DNA from: JBFWWP01 sp050246115
Lineage (GTDB): Bacteria > Planctomycetota > UBA8108 > UBA1146 > JAJFFE01
DNA length: 64,000 bases
Assembly (NCBI GenBank): GCA_050246115.1
Contig: JBFWWP010000009.1
Span: 99,517 to 163,516 of the forward strand
Reading direction: 5' to 3'
The notes beneath the pieces are model-generated. The model saw only the letters and a program-made list of their open reading frames with translations. It did not search any database and was not told the origin of the DNA. A program made the position numbers and the translations under genes. The number at the start of each line of letters is the position of its first letter. Position 1 is the stretch's first letter. Of this stretch, positions 8,756-17,833 are shown piece after piece.

Positions 8756-10020
8756 TGGGAGCACCGGCAATGTTCGTAATCGCCGATTTGTCGCAACCGT
8801 TCATCATCACGATGGGCGTCGCCATGTTCACGGCGCTGGTCGTGGCGCTCGTCCTCGTGTTGCTGGTCGCCAAGCGCGCCCTCGTGAATGCTGGCGACGT
8901 CACGATCCTGATCAACGGCGACGAGTCCAAGAAGCTCGTCGTCCCCGCGGGGAGTTCCTTGCTCACGACCCTCGCGGATCGCAAGCTCTTCGTCCCATCC
9001 GCGTGCGGCGGCGGCGGGACGTGCGGGCAGTGCAAGGTGAAGATCACCGAGGGCGGCGGCGACATCCTGCCGACCGAGCTGACTCACGTTTCGCGCGGCG
9101 AAGCCAAGGAGTGCGTACGCCTGTCCTGCCAGGTGAAGGTCAAGCAGGACATGAAGATCCAGGTGCCGGAGGAGTGCTTCTCGATCAAGAAGTGGGACTG
9201 CGAGGTCATCTCGAACCACAACGTCGCCACGTTCATCAAGGAGTTCAAGGTGCAGCTCCCGCCGGGAGAGCACCTGCACTTCGAGCCCGGCGGTTACATT
9301 CAGATCGACATTCCCAAGTACGACGCCGTGCCCTACAAAGACTTCCAGGTCGAGGACCGGTTCCGGCCGGAGTGGGACCAGTACAACATCTGGCAGTACG
9401 TGGCGAAGAACCCCGAGGCGACGTTCCGTGCCTACTCCATGGCCAACTACCCGGCCGAGGGCGACGTGATCATGCTGAACGTGCGCATCGCGACCCCGCC
9501 GCCGCGCACGCAGGGCCTGCCTCCCGGCATTGGCAGCTCGTACATCTTCGGGCTGAAGCCCGGCGACCGGTGCACGATCTCGGGTCCGTATGGTGAGTTC
9601 TTCATCAAGCCGACCAAGAAGGAGATGTGCTACATCGGCGGTGGTGCCGGCATGGCGCCGCTGCGATCCCACCTGATGCACTTGTTCCGTACCGAGAAGA
9701 CCGACCGCAAGGTGACGTTCTGGTACGGCGCCCGCTCACGTCGGGAAATGTTCTACGTCGAGGACTTCGACGCCATCCAAGCGGAGTTCCCGAACTTCAA
9801 GTGGAACGTCGCCCTGTCGGACGTGAAACCCGAGGACAAGTGGGAGGGCCCGACCGGGTTCATCCACCAGGTCGTGCACGACATGTACTTGTCCAAGCAC
9901 GACGCGCCGGAGGACATCGAGTTCTACCTGTGCGGTCCGCCGCTCATGCTCTCGGCAGTGCGCAACATGCTTTACAGCCTCGGCGTCGAACCCGAGCAGA
10001 TCGCGTACGACGAGTTCTGA
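8752..10020 (+). CDS. nqrF: Na+-translocating NADH:quinone reductase subunit F
   Basis: NADH-oxidising entry subunit, 422 aa. N-terminal membrane helix (about 17-40), then a 2Fe-2S ferredoxin domain with ligands Cys85, Cys91, Cys94 and Cys126 (C-x5-C-x2-C-x31-C), then an FAD domain with the R-x-Y-S motif (RAYSMANY) and an NADH domain with YIGGGAGMAPLRSH and YLCGPPLM. All cofactor ligands are present. The ATG at 8752 overlaps the nqrE stop by 4 nt; an internal ATG at 8770 would give a product closer to the common start. It passes electrons from NADH into the membrane flavins. Confidence 0.96.
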   Translation: MMGAPAMFVIADLSQPFIITMGVAMFTALVVALVLVLLVAKRALVNAGDVTILINGDESKKLVVPAGSSLLTTLADRKLFVPSACGGGGTCGQCKVKITEGGGDILPTELTHVSRGEAKECVRLSCQVKVKQDMKIQVPEECFSIKKWDCEVISNHNVATFIKEFKVQLPPGEHLHFEPGGYIQIDIPKYDAVPYKDFQVEDRFRPEWDQYNIWQYVAKNPEATFRAYSMANYPAEGDVIMLNVRIATPPPRTQGLPPGIGSSYIFGLKPGDRCTISGPYGEFFIKPTKKEMCYIGGGAGMAPLRSHLMHLFRTEKTDRKVTFWYGARSRREMFYVEDFDAIQAEFPNFKWNVALSDVKPEDKWEGPTGFIHQVVHDMYLSKHDAPEDIEFYLCGPPLMLSAVRNMLYSLGVEPEQIAYDEF

Positions 10021-10062
10021 CGCCCGCGACACTCCTGCCAGAAGACCCGGAGGGCGACGACC

Positions 10063-11121
10063 ATGTGCCGAGCACAACGAGCGGCCATGGTCGTCGCCAC
10101 CGTCGTCACCGTAGCCGTCGCGGGACTCGCCGGCTGCGACCCCAAAGCCCCTCCACGAGAGCACGTGCGGCTCGAGGGCGCCACGATGGGAACCACTTGG
10201 CACGCCACCGTCGTGGCCGCGGGTGTCAACGCGAACCGGGAGGCCGTGCAGGCCGCGCTCCAGGGAGCGTTGGATCGTGTGAACCGCGCCATGTCCACCT
10301 ACGACCCCGAATCGGAGATATCGCAGTTCAATCGAGCTCCTGGCGGACTTCCCGTGCCGGTCAGCCCCGACACGTTCGCCGTGGTTGCGCGCGCACTCGA
10401 GTTCGCGCAGGTGTCCGACGGCGCATTCGACCCGAGCGTGCTTCCGCTGGTGCTTGCGTGGGGCTTCGGAGGAAAGGACCGGGCACACCAACCCGGTCCG
10501 CAGGAGATCGAGGAAGCCGCGGATCTCGTCGACTATCGAGCGATCTCGATCGACGCCGACGCGCTGACCCTTACGAAGGCTCGCGACGCCGCCCAGCTCG
10601 ACTTGTCGGCAATCGCCAAGGGTTTCGGGGTAGATCAGGCATGCGCAGCACTGGATGCCGGCGGCTACTCCGACTACCTCGTCGAGGTCGGGGGTGAGGT
10701 CCGCGCACGGGGCCGGAATCCCCTGGGCATGGAGTGGCGCCTCGGCATCGACCGACCGGACCCGGGAATCGAGCGATCGGGGGCCATCCAAGCTGCGGTC
10801 CGACTCTCGAACCTCGCACTCGCCACCAGCGGCGACTACCGCAACTACCGAGTCCTCGATGGCCAGCGCGTCTCGCACACCATCGACCCGCGGACCGGCT
10901 ATCCGATTCGCCACGCCCTCGCGTCGGTCAGCGTCCTGGCTCCGAACTGCATGGATGCCGACGCTCTCGCCACCTGTCTGAACGTGCTCGGGCCCGACGA
11001 AGGGCTGCGTCTCGCGGAGTCGCTCCCGGAAGTGGAGGCCTACTTGATCGTGCGTAAGCCCGATGGCACCTTCGAGACCCGCATGACGTCGGGGTTCCAG
11101 GCGCGACTGATCGCACCCTGA
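10063..11121 (+). CDS. apbE: FAD:protein FMN transferase lipoprotein
   Basis: ApbE family, 352 aa. Exported lipoprotein with lipobox LAGC (Cys25). It transfers FMN from FAD onto a threonine of SGAT-type motifs, here most likely Thr235 of NqrB and Thr225 of NqrC. Landmarks: GATMGTTWHATVV, MSTYDPESEISQFN, LDLSAIAKGFGVDQA, VEVGGEVRARG, and the C-terminal SHTIDPRTGYPI. The ATG follows GGAGGG by 8 nt and the gene lies 42 nt after nqrF, so it is probably the last gene of the nqr operon. Converges with the minus-strand gene ending at 11183. Confidence 0.95.
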   Translation: MCRAQRAAMVVATVVTVAVAGLAGCDPKAPPREHVRLEGATMGTTWHATVVAAGVNANREAVQAALQGALDRVNRAMSTYDPESEISQFNRAPGGLPVPVSPDTFAVVARALEFAQVSDGAFDPSVLPLVLAWGFGGKDRAHQPGPQEIEEAADLVDYRAISIDADALTLTKARDAAQLDLSAIAKGFGVDQACAALDAGGYSDYLVEVGGEVRARGRNPLGMEWRLGIDRPDPGIERSGAIQAAVRLSNLALATSGDYRNYRVLDGQRVSHTIDPRTGYPIRHALASVSVLAPNCMDADALATCLNVLGPDEGLRLAESLPEVEAYLIVRKPDGTFETRMTSGFQARLIAP

Positions 11122-11182
11122 GGCAAGCCCGGGCGGCCCCGACGACGTTCGATTCGCGGCCGCAGTCGGCTGGCCCACGCCC

Positions 11183-13618
11183 TCATCGTGCGGACCCCGG
11201 CTTGGACTCCCGCAACAAGACCGGCGAGGCTGCCAGACGGTCTACCCGGATCACCGCATTCGTCTTGCCGTCGACCTGGGCGAACTGCAGAACTCCGGTA
11301 GGACAGGATTGGACGCACGCGCTACAGCGAACGCACTCGGGGTCGCGCATGGGCGCACCCTTGTTGGCGAAATTCATGATGTCGATGCCTTGGTGGCAGA
11401 CCGACGTGCAGACGTTACAAGAGATGCACTTCTTCTTGTCCGCCACGATCGCGAAGCGGCTGAAGCGCGCATAGATGTGCATCAGCGCCGCCAGCGGACA
11501 TGCGAACCGACACCAGACGCGACCGGAATACTTGAAGTAGAGCCCGACGCCGATCACGCCGCCGAGAAACACGTCGACGAACCACTTCCAGCTCAGGAGG
11601 TTGGGGAGAGTGCCGTCGGCGACTTTCCCCTCGAACAGAAGGTCGAAGTACTGGTTCGCCCAGCTCTCGGGCCAAACCCAGCCCGCGATGCGAACGCCAA
11701 AAAGCAAGAACGCCACGAGGAGCAGCCCCTGCCCCACCATGTTGAGGCGGTTCCAGCGGCCACCGTGCAGCATCTTGTGACGCTGCGTGTCGCCCAGCGT
11801 CTCCGCGAGACCACCGCACGAGCAGATCCAGCCGCAGTAGGCGCCTTTGCCCCAGAAGTACACCAGGAGCGGGATGATCACGAAGGTCTGCACGGACCCG
11901 ACGATGAGCCAGCCCGTCATCGGAGTCGCAGTGAAGAAGTTGTACACGAAGAGCGGCCAGGCCAGGATGAAGCCATAGGCCCGCCAGTACGCTCGCGGGT
12001 GCCCCCAGTCGGGAGCGAGCAGTGGGCTGTCGACGTGACCGCCATAGAGCGGGAACAACTGGTCTGCGACCTTCTGCCCCCAGCCACTCTCGAACCAACC
12101 GTGGTAACCCATCCATGGTAGGACGATCTCGGGCAGCAAGAACAGCGGCAGCAGCTGGACCAAGAACAGGCACGTGGTTTGGATCGTCACATACGGCGTT
12201 TTGCGACGGCGAATCCGGAGCCACCCGAAGACGCCGATGCACAACGTGTAGACGAGGGTGTAGTAGAACGAACGGCTCTTCATCGAGATCGCGGTCACCC
12301 CGAGCCAGGAGCTTCGGTCCGCAATCTGCGCCTCCAGCCCCTCGCTCCAAGCGCTGAGGGTCACCGGCACGTTCTTCGGGAAGCTCTCGTCGGCCCCCCA
12401 GGAAGGAAACTGCTTCGAGAGCGGTCCTTCGTTCTTCCAATCGTAGAGGGCGACCATCGCCAAGAGGAACACGATGATCCCGACCCACCCCCAGACACGG
12501 GTCTCCCCGGTGATTCCGACCCCGCTCCTTCGAAAGAAATCGAGCGGCGCCTCTCGCCCGATCATCGCGAACACGGCCTGATTGGGCAGCCGTCGGACGA
12601 CGCCTGCGGCGTCCGTGAGCTCGACATCGTCTTCGGTGATCCGCCCCAACTTGCTGCCGAGATAGAGTGTGATCGAGCCAGTCGCCGAGGGCTCGCCGAG
12701 AAAGCGGCCCATGGCGGTCGAGACGCGCTCGGAACTCGGCGACTCGACACCGACGTCCGCTCTCGGATCGGCCTTCAGCATGTCGATGCGCGCGATGTTG
12801 TCGGGCTTGGGTCGCGAGAACTCAGGCTTGCGGTAGGAAAGCGCAACTCGCGCTCCTCCCTGCGCCAGCGCAATCGCCGTCTCGAGGGCACTGTCGCCAC
12901 CGCCAACGACCAACACGTCCTGCCCGTGGAAGTCGCGGGGGTCGTGGAGGCGGTTGTAGACCTTGTCGAGCGTTTCTCCGGCGACCCCGAGCTTGCGGAA
13001 GTTCCCCGAGCGGCCGATGGCGACGACCACCTGTCGTGCTCGGAGCGACGGCTGCCCCGCCAGCACCACCTCGAGCAGATCACCGGACCGCTTCACGCTC
13101 TCCGCTCGCGCCAGACGCGGTTCGATGCCTTGGCCGAGGGTCTGCGCACGAAGCTCGTCGATGAGCGGCTCCTTGACTTCCGCCGTGAACTGGAGATCGC
13201 CGGCGGGCACCATCTCTGTCGGATAGGTGAAGATCGGCTTGGCGCGCGGAAAGTTGACGATGGTCGAGAACGGTTCCGAGGCCTCGAGGATCTCGAAGCG
13301 CAGGCCCTGCTTCTTGGCTTCGACAGCAGCCGCCATACCCGAGACGCCCGCGCCAATGATGACCAAGTCGAGCGGTGCCGACGCCGAGTCTGAGGTCGGG
13401 GCGGGCCGAGCCCGCGACGCGGCGGCGATCCGGCGTACGACCCGGGCCCCACCGTCCGCAGCGAACTTGAGGAGCGGAATCCCGGTGAGATCGCCGACGA
13501 CGTAGAGCCCCGGGACACGGGTCGAGCCATCCGCATTCACCTGCGGTAGTTTCTCCACGGCGCCGGCCGGCCAACGCGTATGGAGCCACTTCGTGTAACG
13601 CCGCACCCACGAGATCAT
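11183..13618 (-). CDS. fused FAD-dependent oxidoreductase / membrane ferredoxin (NosR/CcoG-like) protein
   Basis: 811-aa fusion. Residues about 1-55 hold a segment reading VPGLYVVGDLTGIPLLKFAADGG, normally found at the C-terminal end of thioredoxin reductase-like flavoproteins. A complete FAD/NAD(P) domain follows, with dinucleotide motifs VIIGAGVSGMAA and VLVVGGGDSALE. About eight membrane helices come next, with cysteine motifs YCGWICSCGG and CRFACPLAAL, then two 4Fe-4S motifs: CISCNVCTSVCHQG and CVRCSACVQSCPTG. The ATG at 13618 is chosen because GGGGAGGG lies 5-6 nt upstream; an ATG five codons earlier overlaps that site. The order suggests transfer between NAD(P)H, a flavin, membrane FeS centres and another partner. 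Its reaction is unknown. Confidence 0.85.
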   Translation of the reverse strand: MISWVRRYTKWLHTRWPAGAVEKLPQVNADGSTRVPGLYVVGDLTGIPLLKFAADGGARVVRRIAAASRARPAPTSDSASAPLDLVIIGAGVSGMAAAVEAKKQGLRFEILEASEPFSTIVNFPRAKPIFTYPTEMVPAGDLQFTAEVKEPLIDELRAQTLGQGIEPRLARAESVKRSGDLLEVVLAGQPSLRARQVVVAIGRSGNFRKLGVAGETLDKVYNRLHDPRDFHGQDVLVVGGGDSALETAIALAQGGARVALSYRKPEFSRPKPDNIARIDMLKADPRADVGVESPSSERVSTAMGRFLGEPSATGSITLYLGSKLGRITEDDVELTDAAGVVRRLPNQAVFAMIGREAPLDFFRRSGVGITGETRVWGWVGIIVFLLAMVALYDWKNEGPLSKQFPSWGADESFPKNVPVTLSAWSEGLEAQIADRSSWLGVTAISMKSRSFYYTLVYTLCIGVFGWLRIRRRKTPYVTIQTTCLFLVQLLPLFLLPEIVLPWMGYHGWFESGWGQKVADQLFPLYGGHVDSPLLAPDWGHPRAYWRAYGFILAWPLFVYNFFTATPMTGWLIVGSVQTFVIIPLLVYFWGKGAYCGWICSCGGLAETLGDTQRHKMLHGGRWNRLNMVGQGLLLVAFLLFGVRIAGWVWPESWANQYFDLLFEGKVADGTLPNLLSWKWFVDVFLGGVIGVGLYFKYSGRVWCRFACPLAALMHIYARFSRFAIVADKKKCISCNVCTSVCHQGIDIMNFANKGAPMRDPECVRCSACVQSCPTGVLQFAQVDGKTNAVIRVDRLAASPVLLRESKPGSAR

Positions 13619-13752
13619 TGCCACCCTCCCCACGCCAGCAAGTCAGCACCCGTCGAATCGCCCACAGCCCGACACGGGACGCCGCGGCGCGTCGATTGGT
13701 TCCTCAAAACTCGAGGTTTCGATGGTCGTGATCGCTCGCTGGACAGGGCCCG

Positions 13753-14409
13753 CTACCCGCGGTACCGGTGGCGAATCGACTCCCCCTCGACCAGGAACAC
13801 CACGTCCTCCGCAATGTTGGTGGCGAGGTCGGCAATCCGCTCCAGCTGGCGCGAGCAGGAGAGCGTCTGGAGAGCACGCGCGATGGTGGCAGGGTCGCGA
13901 CGCATGATCTCCTGAACCTGGACGAACGTCGCGCGATGCAGCCCGTCGACTTCATCGTCCGCTCCGCAAACCTGACGCGCGAGGTCGGTGTCGAGGGCGA
14001 CCAGTGCATCGAGGCTCCTGCGAACGATGGTGCGAACGATGTCCGCGATGCGACCGAGATCCTGCGTCTCCGCGATGGGAGGGTGCCGCGCCAGGAACGA
14101 CGCCCGCTCCGCGATGTTCTCCGACAAATCGCCCATGCGCTCGAGGTCGTTGCCGACCTTCATGACCGTTACGACGAACCGCAAGTCGGTGGCCACGAGG
14201 TTGTGCAACGCCAAGAGCTTCAGGCACTCCTCCTCGATGAGGAGCTCGTGTTGGTCGATCAAGCAGTCGGTCCCAATGACCTCGGCCGCCAACTCCTCAC
14301 GGCGATCCACCAGCGCGGTGATCGCCTTGTTGATGGACTCCTCGACCATCGCCCCCATGAGCAGGATGCTCCTCTTGAGTTCGTCCAGATCGCGATCGAT
14401 GTGTCTCAA
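13753..14409 (-). CDS. phoU: phosphate signalling regulator PhoU
   Basis: PhoU, 218 aa, two three-helix-bundle repeats. The first repeat has MGAMVEESINKAI and the second IVRRSLDALVALD, each followed by the conserved E/D-rich segments (DLERMGDLSENIAER; QLERIADLATNIAEDVVFLVEG). It links the Pst transporter to the PhoR kinase and restrains signalling when phosphate is plentiful. Its ATG overlaps the stop of the upstream kinase gene by 4 nt. No pst transporter genes are in the window, so PhoU here is coupled to the two-component genes only. Confidence 0.95.
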   Translation of the reverse strand: MRHIDRDLDELKRSILLMGAMVEESINKAITALVDRREELAAEVIGTDCLIDQHELLIEEECLKLLALHNLVATDLRFVVTVMKVGNDLERMGDLSENIAERASFLARHPPIAETQDLGRIADIVRTIVRRSLDALVALDTDLARQVCGADDEVDGLHRATFVQVQEIMRRDPATIARALQTLSCSRQLERIADLATNIAEDVVFLVEGESIRHRYRG

Positions 14410-15920
14410 AGTTTCCTGTCCGTCGACTCCACGAGGGCCGGGTCCAATGCCAACGACTCGCTCTCGGTGGCTTCCAGTCGCGGCAGCTTCACGGTGAAGG
14501 TCGTGCCACGCCCGGTAATGCTATCGAGCGCTACTTCGCCTCCATGCGCCAAGCAGATGTGCTTCACGATCGACAGCCCGAGTCCCGTGCCCCCGAGTTC
14601 CCTGGATCGGGCCTTGTCGATGCGATAGAAGCGCTCGAAGATGCGCTTCTGGTGCTTGGGATCGATTCCGACGCCGGTGTCTTGTACGGCGACATAAGCG
14701 TGCTTCGCGTCGCTGCTGACACGAACCCAAACTCTCCCTCTTTCGGGCGTGTACTTGATTGCATTGTCAAGCAGGTTGGTGACGAGTTGATTGAGCGCGC
14801 TCGGGTCACCGTTGACCACAACTCGCGTCGCAGGGAACGAGGTCTCGACCCGAATCTGCCGGGCCTCGGCCGCGGCCAACAGCGCGGCGACCGACGCCGT
14901 GACGATGCGGGCGAGATCGACCGGCTCGGCATCAAGAACCCCCTCGCTCGACTCCAAGCGCGCCAACGTAAGCAAGTCGGAGACGAGGGTCGACAGGCGA
15001 AGCGCTTGGTTGAGGATCTTCTGGTGGAAGCGTTCGCGGGTCGCAGGCACCATCTGGTGATCGTCGACCAAGGTCTCGGCAAAACCGCGGATCGCGGTGA
15101 TCGGCGTCTTCAGTTCGTGAGATACGTTGGCCACGAAGTCACGTCGAATCTCCTCGAGCTGACGCAGCTCCGTGAGCACCTCGAGCACGACGACGGCGCC
15201 GGTCGTGGCGTCCTGATCGCGAAGCGGCGCTGCGTGCAACACGATCACTTGATCGCGCGGGCGTCGCACCAACGTGATCTCGGCGGAGTGCTTGGCACCG
15301 GTGTCGATCGTGCCCTTGATCGCCGCCGGGATCTCGTGCACGCGCGTCACTTCCCAGATCGGCTTGCCCGCGCACACGTCGGGGACGACATCGAGGATCT
15401 TCCCCGCGGCCTCGTTCATGTGCAGGACGCGCTCCTCGCGATCGACCGCAATCACACCCTCGGACATGCCCGAAAGAATGGTGAGTAGCTTGTCGCGGTC
15501 GCGGGCGATGTCCGTGATCTGGTCTTCCAACCGCCCAACCATGCCGAGAATCGCTCGTGAAAGGCCGCCGATGTCATCGCCGGCGGCGTCGGCGTCGAGG
15601 GGCCCGGCCAGTGACCGCAATTCGGCCAACCGCCGCGCCAGCGGTCGGGCGAGGGCGTAGGAACTGGCGGCACAGATCAGCAAGGCAACGGCACCGCCCA
15701 GCCACGGGCCAAGCCAAGCCGTGGCGCCGACGCCGGCGCCCAGAGCGATCGCCGCGCCGACGAAGAACCGTCCATGGAGTCGTGAGCCGATCACTGCTGC
15801 TGGCTCTTCCGGGTCAAGGGAGGCGAACACTGGGTCGAAACGGCACTCCGCGCAGGGCTGAGCGACCGACCGCGTCGAAGAGTCGGCCGGCCCGCGCGCC
15901 TTCTCAGGATACCGCAGCAA
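14406..15920 (-). CDS. phoR: PhoR-type sensor histidine kinase
   Basis: 504 aa. A TTG start at 15920 is assumed; it has a weak GAGGA site. Two membrane helices lie near residues 50-90, with no large periplasmic domain between them, then a HAMP-like linker and a PAS domain (LTILSGMSEGVIAVDREERVL). The HisKA box VSHELKTPITAIRGFAE puts the phosphorylated histidine at residue 268. The HATPase domain shows NLLDNAIKYT, DTGVGIDPKHQ and GGTGLGLSIVKH. It phosphorylates the adjacent PhoB-like regulator in phosphate limitation. Organised phoB-phoR-phoU on the minus strand. Confidence 0.9.
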   Translation of the reverse strand: MLRYPEKARGPADSSTRSVAQPCAECRFDPVFASLDPEEPAAVIGSRLHGRFFVGAAIALGAGVGATAWLGPWLGGAVALLICAASSYALARPLARRLAELRSLAGPLDADAAGDDIGGLSRAILGMVGRLEDQITDIARDRDKLLTILSGMSEGVIAVDREERVLHMNEAAGKILDVVPDVCAGKPIWEVTRVHEIPAAIKGTIDTGAKHSAEITLVRRPRDQVIVLHAAPLRDQDATTGAVVVLEVLTELRQLEEIRRDFVANVSHELKTPITAIRGFAETLVDDHQMVPATRERFHQKILNQALRLSTLVSDLLTLARLESSEGVLDAEPVDLARIVTASVAALLAAAEARQIRVETSFPATRVVVNGDPSALNQLVTNLLDNAIKYTPERGRVWVRVSSDAKHAYVAVQDTGVGIDPKHQKRIFERFYRIDKARSRELGGTGLGLSIVKHICLAHGGEVALDSITGRGTTFTVKLPRLEATESESLALDPALVESTDRKL

Positions 15921-15944
15921 GGCGCTAGAATCCTCGCGGACGTC

Positions 15945-16643
15945 CTACTCGGCAAGCTCCTTGAACCGGTAGCCGACTCCGCGAATGGTCTCGACGAGAT
16001 TGCGGTACTCGCCAATCTTCTTGCGGATCGCGCGAATGTGAACGTCGATGTTGCGGTCGACGACGACTGCGTCCTCCCCGATGACACGGCTGAGGAGGTG
16101 ATCGCGGGTGAAAACCCGCCCCGGGTGGGCAGCGAGGAAGTAGAGCAGCCTGAACTCGGTCGCCGTGAAGGCGATCGGCTGCCCGTCGACCTTGATCTGG
16201 TGCCGAACGCTGTCGATCACGACGCCGTCGCGAACGATCCGGTTCTCGGCCTCGGCTTCTCCGCGGAGAGGCGCGCGGCGGAGGACAGCCTTGACGCGGG
16301 CCGTCAGTTCCTTCGGGCTGAAGGGTTTCGTGACGTAGTCATCGGCGCCGACGCCGAGGCCGAGCACGACGTCGGTCTCCTCGCCCTTTGCGGTCACCAT
16401 GACGATCGGGATGGGGCGGGTGACGGGGTCTTCCTTGAGCTTCCGACACACCTCGATCCCGTCCAGGCCGGGAAGCATCAGGTCGAGGAGAACGAGGTCC
16501 GGAGCTTCCTCGCGGGCCAGCTCGAGTCCCAGTTCGCCGTCGCGACTGCTGATGACACGGTAGCCCTCGCGTTCCAGGTTGTACTGGACCATTTCCAGGA
16601 GATCGGCTTCGTCTTCGATCAGGAGTACCTTACTGCGCTTCAT
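15945..16643 (-). CDS. phoB: PhoB-type response regulator
   Basis: OmpR/PhoB family, 232 aa. Receiver domain with acidic pocket (IEDEAD), phospho-acceptor Asp54 in LVLLDLMLPGLDG, and lysine in DYVTKPFSPKEL. The C-terminal winged helix has FTATEFRLLYFLAAHPGRVFTRDHLL and DVHIRAIRKKIGE followed by IRGVGYRF. It should activate phosphate-starvation genes; candidate targets nearby are polyphosphate genes further along the window. First gene of the phoB-phoR-phoU operon. I could not find convincing pho boxes by eye. Confidence 0.93.
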   Translation of the reverse strand: MKRSKVLLIEDEADLLEMVQYNLEREGYRVISSRDGELGLELAREEAPDLVLLDLMLPGLDGIEVCRKLKEDPVTRPIPIVMVTAKGEETDVVLGLGVGADDYVTKPFSPKELTARVKAVLRRAPLRGEAEAENRIVRDGVVIDSVRHQIKVDGQPIAFTATEFRLLYFLAAHPGRVFTRDHLLSRVIGEDAVVVDRNIDVHIRAIRKKIGEYRNLVETIRGVGYRFKELAE

Positions 16644-16907
16644 GGTGTCCTTGGCGCTGCGGGCGGAGGAAGTTCAGGTGGTCGCGCGCGATCTACGGAA
16701 GGCCGAATCGTAAAGAGGCCGAATAAAGGTCGAGAAAAGAGTCAGTGAAGGCAATCAGTGATTCGATCCTGCTGTACCGGTGATCGGCGGAGCGTACCAT
16801 GATCCGCGCCCGAGGCGGGGTTGAGGCCCTGGAGCGACCCGGTGCACCACGAGAGAGCCGGTACCTCCGGATCCACGAAACCGAGCCAAGCCCGGAAAGG
16901 ACGCGCC

Positions 16908-17399
16908 GTGAAGCGCCGCTTGATCCTCATGCGCCATGCCAAGAGCTCCTGGGCCGACGCCAAGGGGGGCGATCACGCCCGAACGCTCAACCCCCGCGGG
17001 CATCGACAAGCCCCGCGGATCGGTGCGCTGATTCGCGAAATCGGCTGGCAGCCGGACACCGTTTGGGCCAGCGACGCGAGGCGCTGCAAGGACACCCTGG
17101 ACCACCTGAGTCCTTTCCTGGACGGTGCCGCAATCACCTTCCTCGAAACACTTTACCTCGTCACTGCCACGGGCCTGATCGAACGACTGCGGTCCCTGCC
17201 CGAGGGCGCGGAACGGGTGTTGGTGCTAGGTCACAACCCGGGTTGGTCTGACGCCGTGACGTGGCTGGCCGGGGGAGCGCCGGTGGAACTCAAGACCGCG
17301 CACGCGGCGCTCCTCGAAAACGACGATCCAACCTGGGGCGAGGCCCTGGGCCAGCCTGGCCGGTGGCGTCACGTGGGCACGCTGACGCCCGACGACTGA
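16908..17399 (+). CDS. SixA-like phosphohistidine phosphatase
   Basis: Histidine phosphatase superfamily, 163 aa. GTG start at 16908 is supported by GGAAAGGA 7-9 nt upstream; the longer in-frame ORF lacks family similarity before this point. The RHG-type signature is LMRHAKSSW (Arg9, His10 catalytic), with the second histidine in VLVLGHNPGWSD. This matches SixA, which dephosphorylates phosphohistidine proteins. SixA-like genes often lie near polyphosphate or CHAD genes, as here. Divergent from phoB. Confidence 0.88.
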   Translation: MKRRLILMRHAKSSWADAKGGDHARTLNPRGHRQAPRIGALIREIGWQPDTVWASDARRCKDTLDHLSPFLDGAAITFLETLYLVTATGLIERLRSLPEGAERVLVLGHNPGWSDAVTWLAGGAPVELKTAHAALLENDDPTWGEALGQPGRWRHVGTLTPDD

Positions 17400-17476
17400 A
17401 ACGGGGATCGTGTGACCGCCCGTGGACGACACGGCGGGTGCACTCGGGGAAGCGAAGAACCCCCGCGTAAGGTCCC

Positions 17477-17770
17477 TCAGGAGCTGGTGGGTACGCGGCG
17501 GGGCGCGACGGCGACGCGCGAGCCGACCGCCGACGTTGCGACCGCGGTGCGCTCCCGGGCGAGGAGTTCGACTGCTGAGCGCCGCAGGAAGATCGGCACG
17601 AACGAGGTCACCGAGGCGTCGCGGTAGGAAGCCGCCGCGTCTCGCACGACCTGCTCGATCCGCCCGCGAGGAAACTCCGGGCCGAGATCGGCGACTACGC
17701 GCTCGATCACGCCGAGAATCATTTCTTGGTCCAACGATGGTCCTCCGACCCGCTTTGCGTCAACCCGCAT
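17477..17770 (-). CDS. small protein with a probable three-helix dimerisation domain
   Basis: 97 aa from ATG at 17770 (a longer in-frame start at 17833 exists). The central part, MILGVIERVVADLGPEFPRG followed by a VRDAAASYRDASVTSFVPIF segment, resembles the small three-helix bundle domain found in many short actinobacterial and proteobacterial proteins. No catalytic residues are seen. Convergent with the SixA-like gene. Likely a real protein, function unknown. Confidence 0.55.
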   Translation of the reverse strand: MRVDAKRVGGPSLDQEMILGVIERVVADLGPEFPRGRIEQVVRDAAASYRDASVTSFVPIFLRRSAVELLARERTAVATSAVGSRVAVAPRRVPTSS

Positions 17771-17833
17771 TTGCGTCCCCCGATCGGTTCCACCCCGCGA
17801 CTTCGGCCCCAGCGCGGGAAAACTCGCAGTCAC

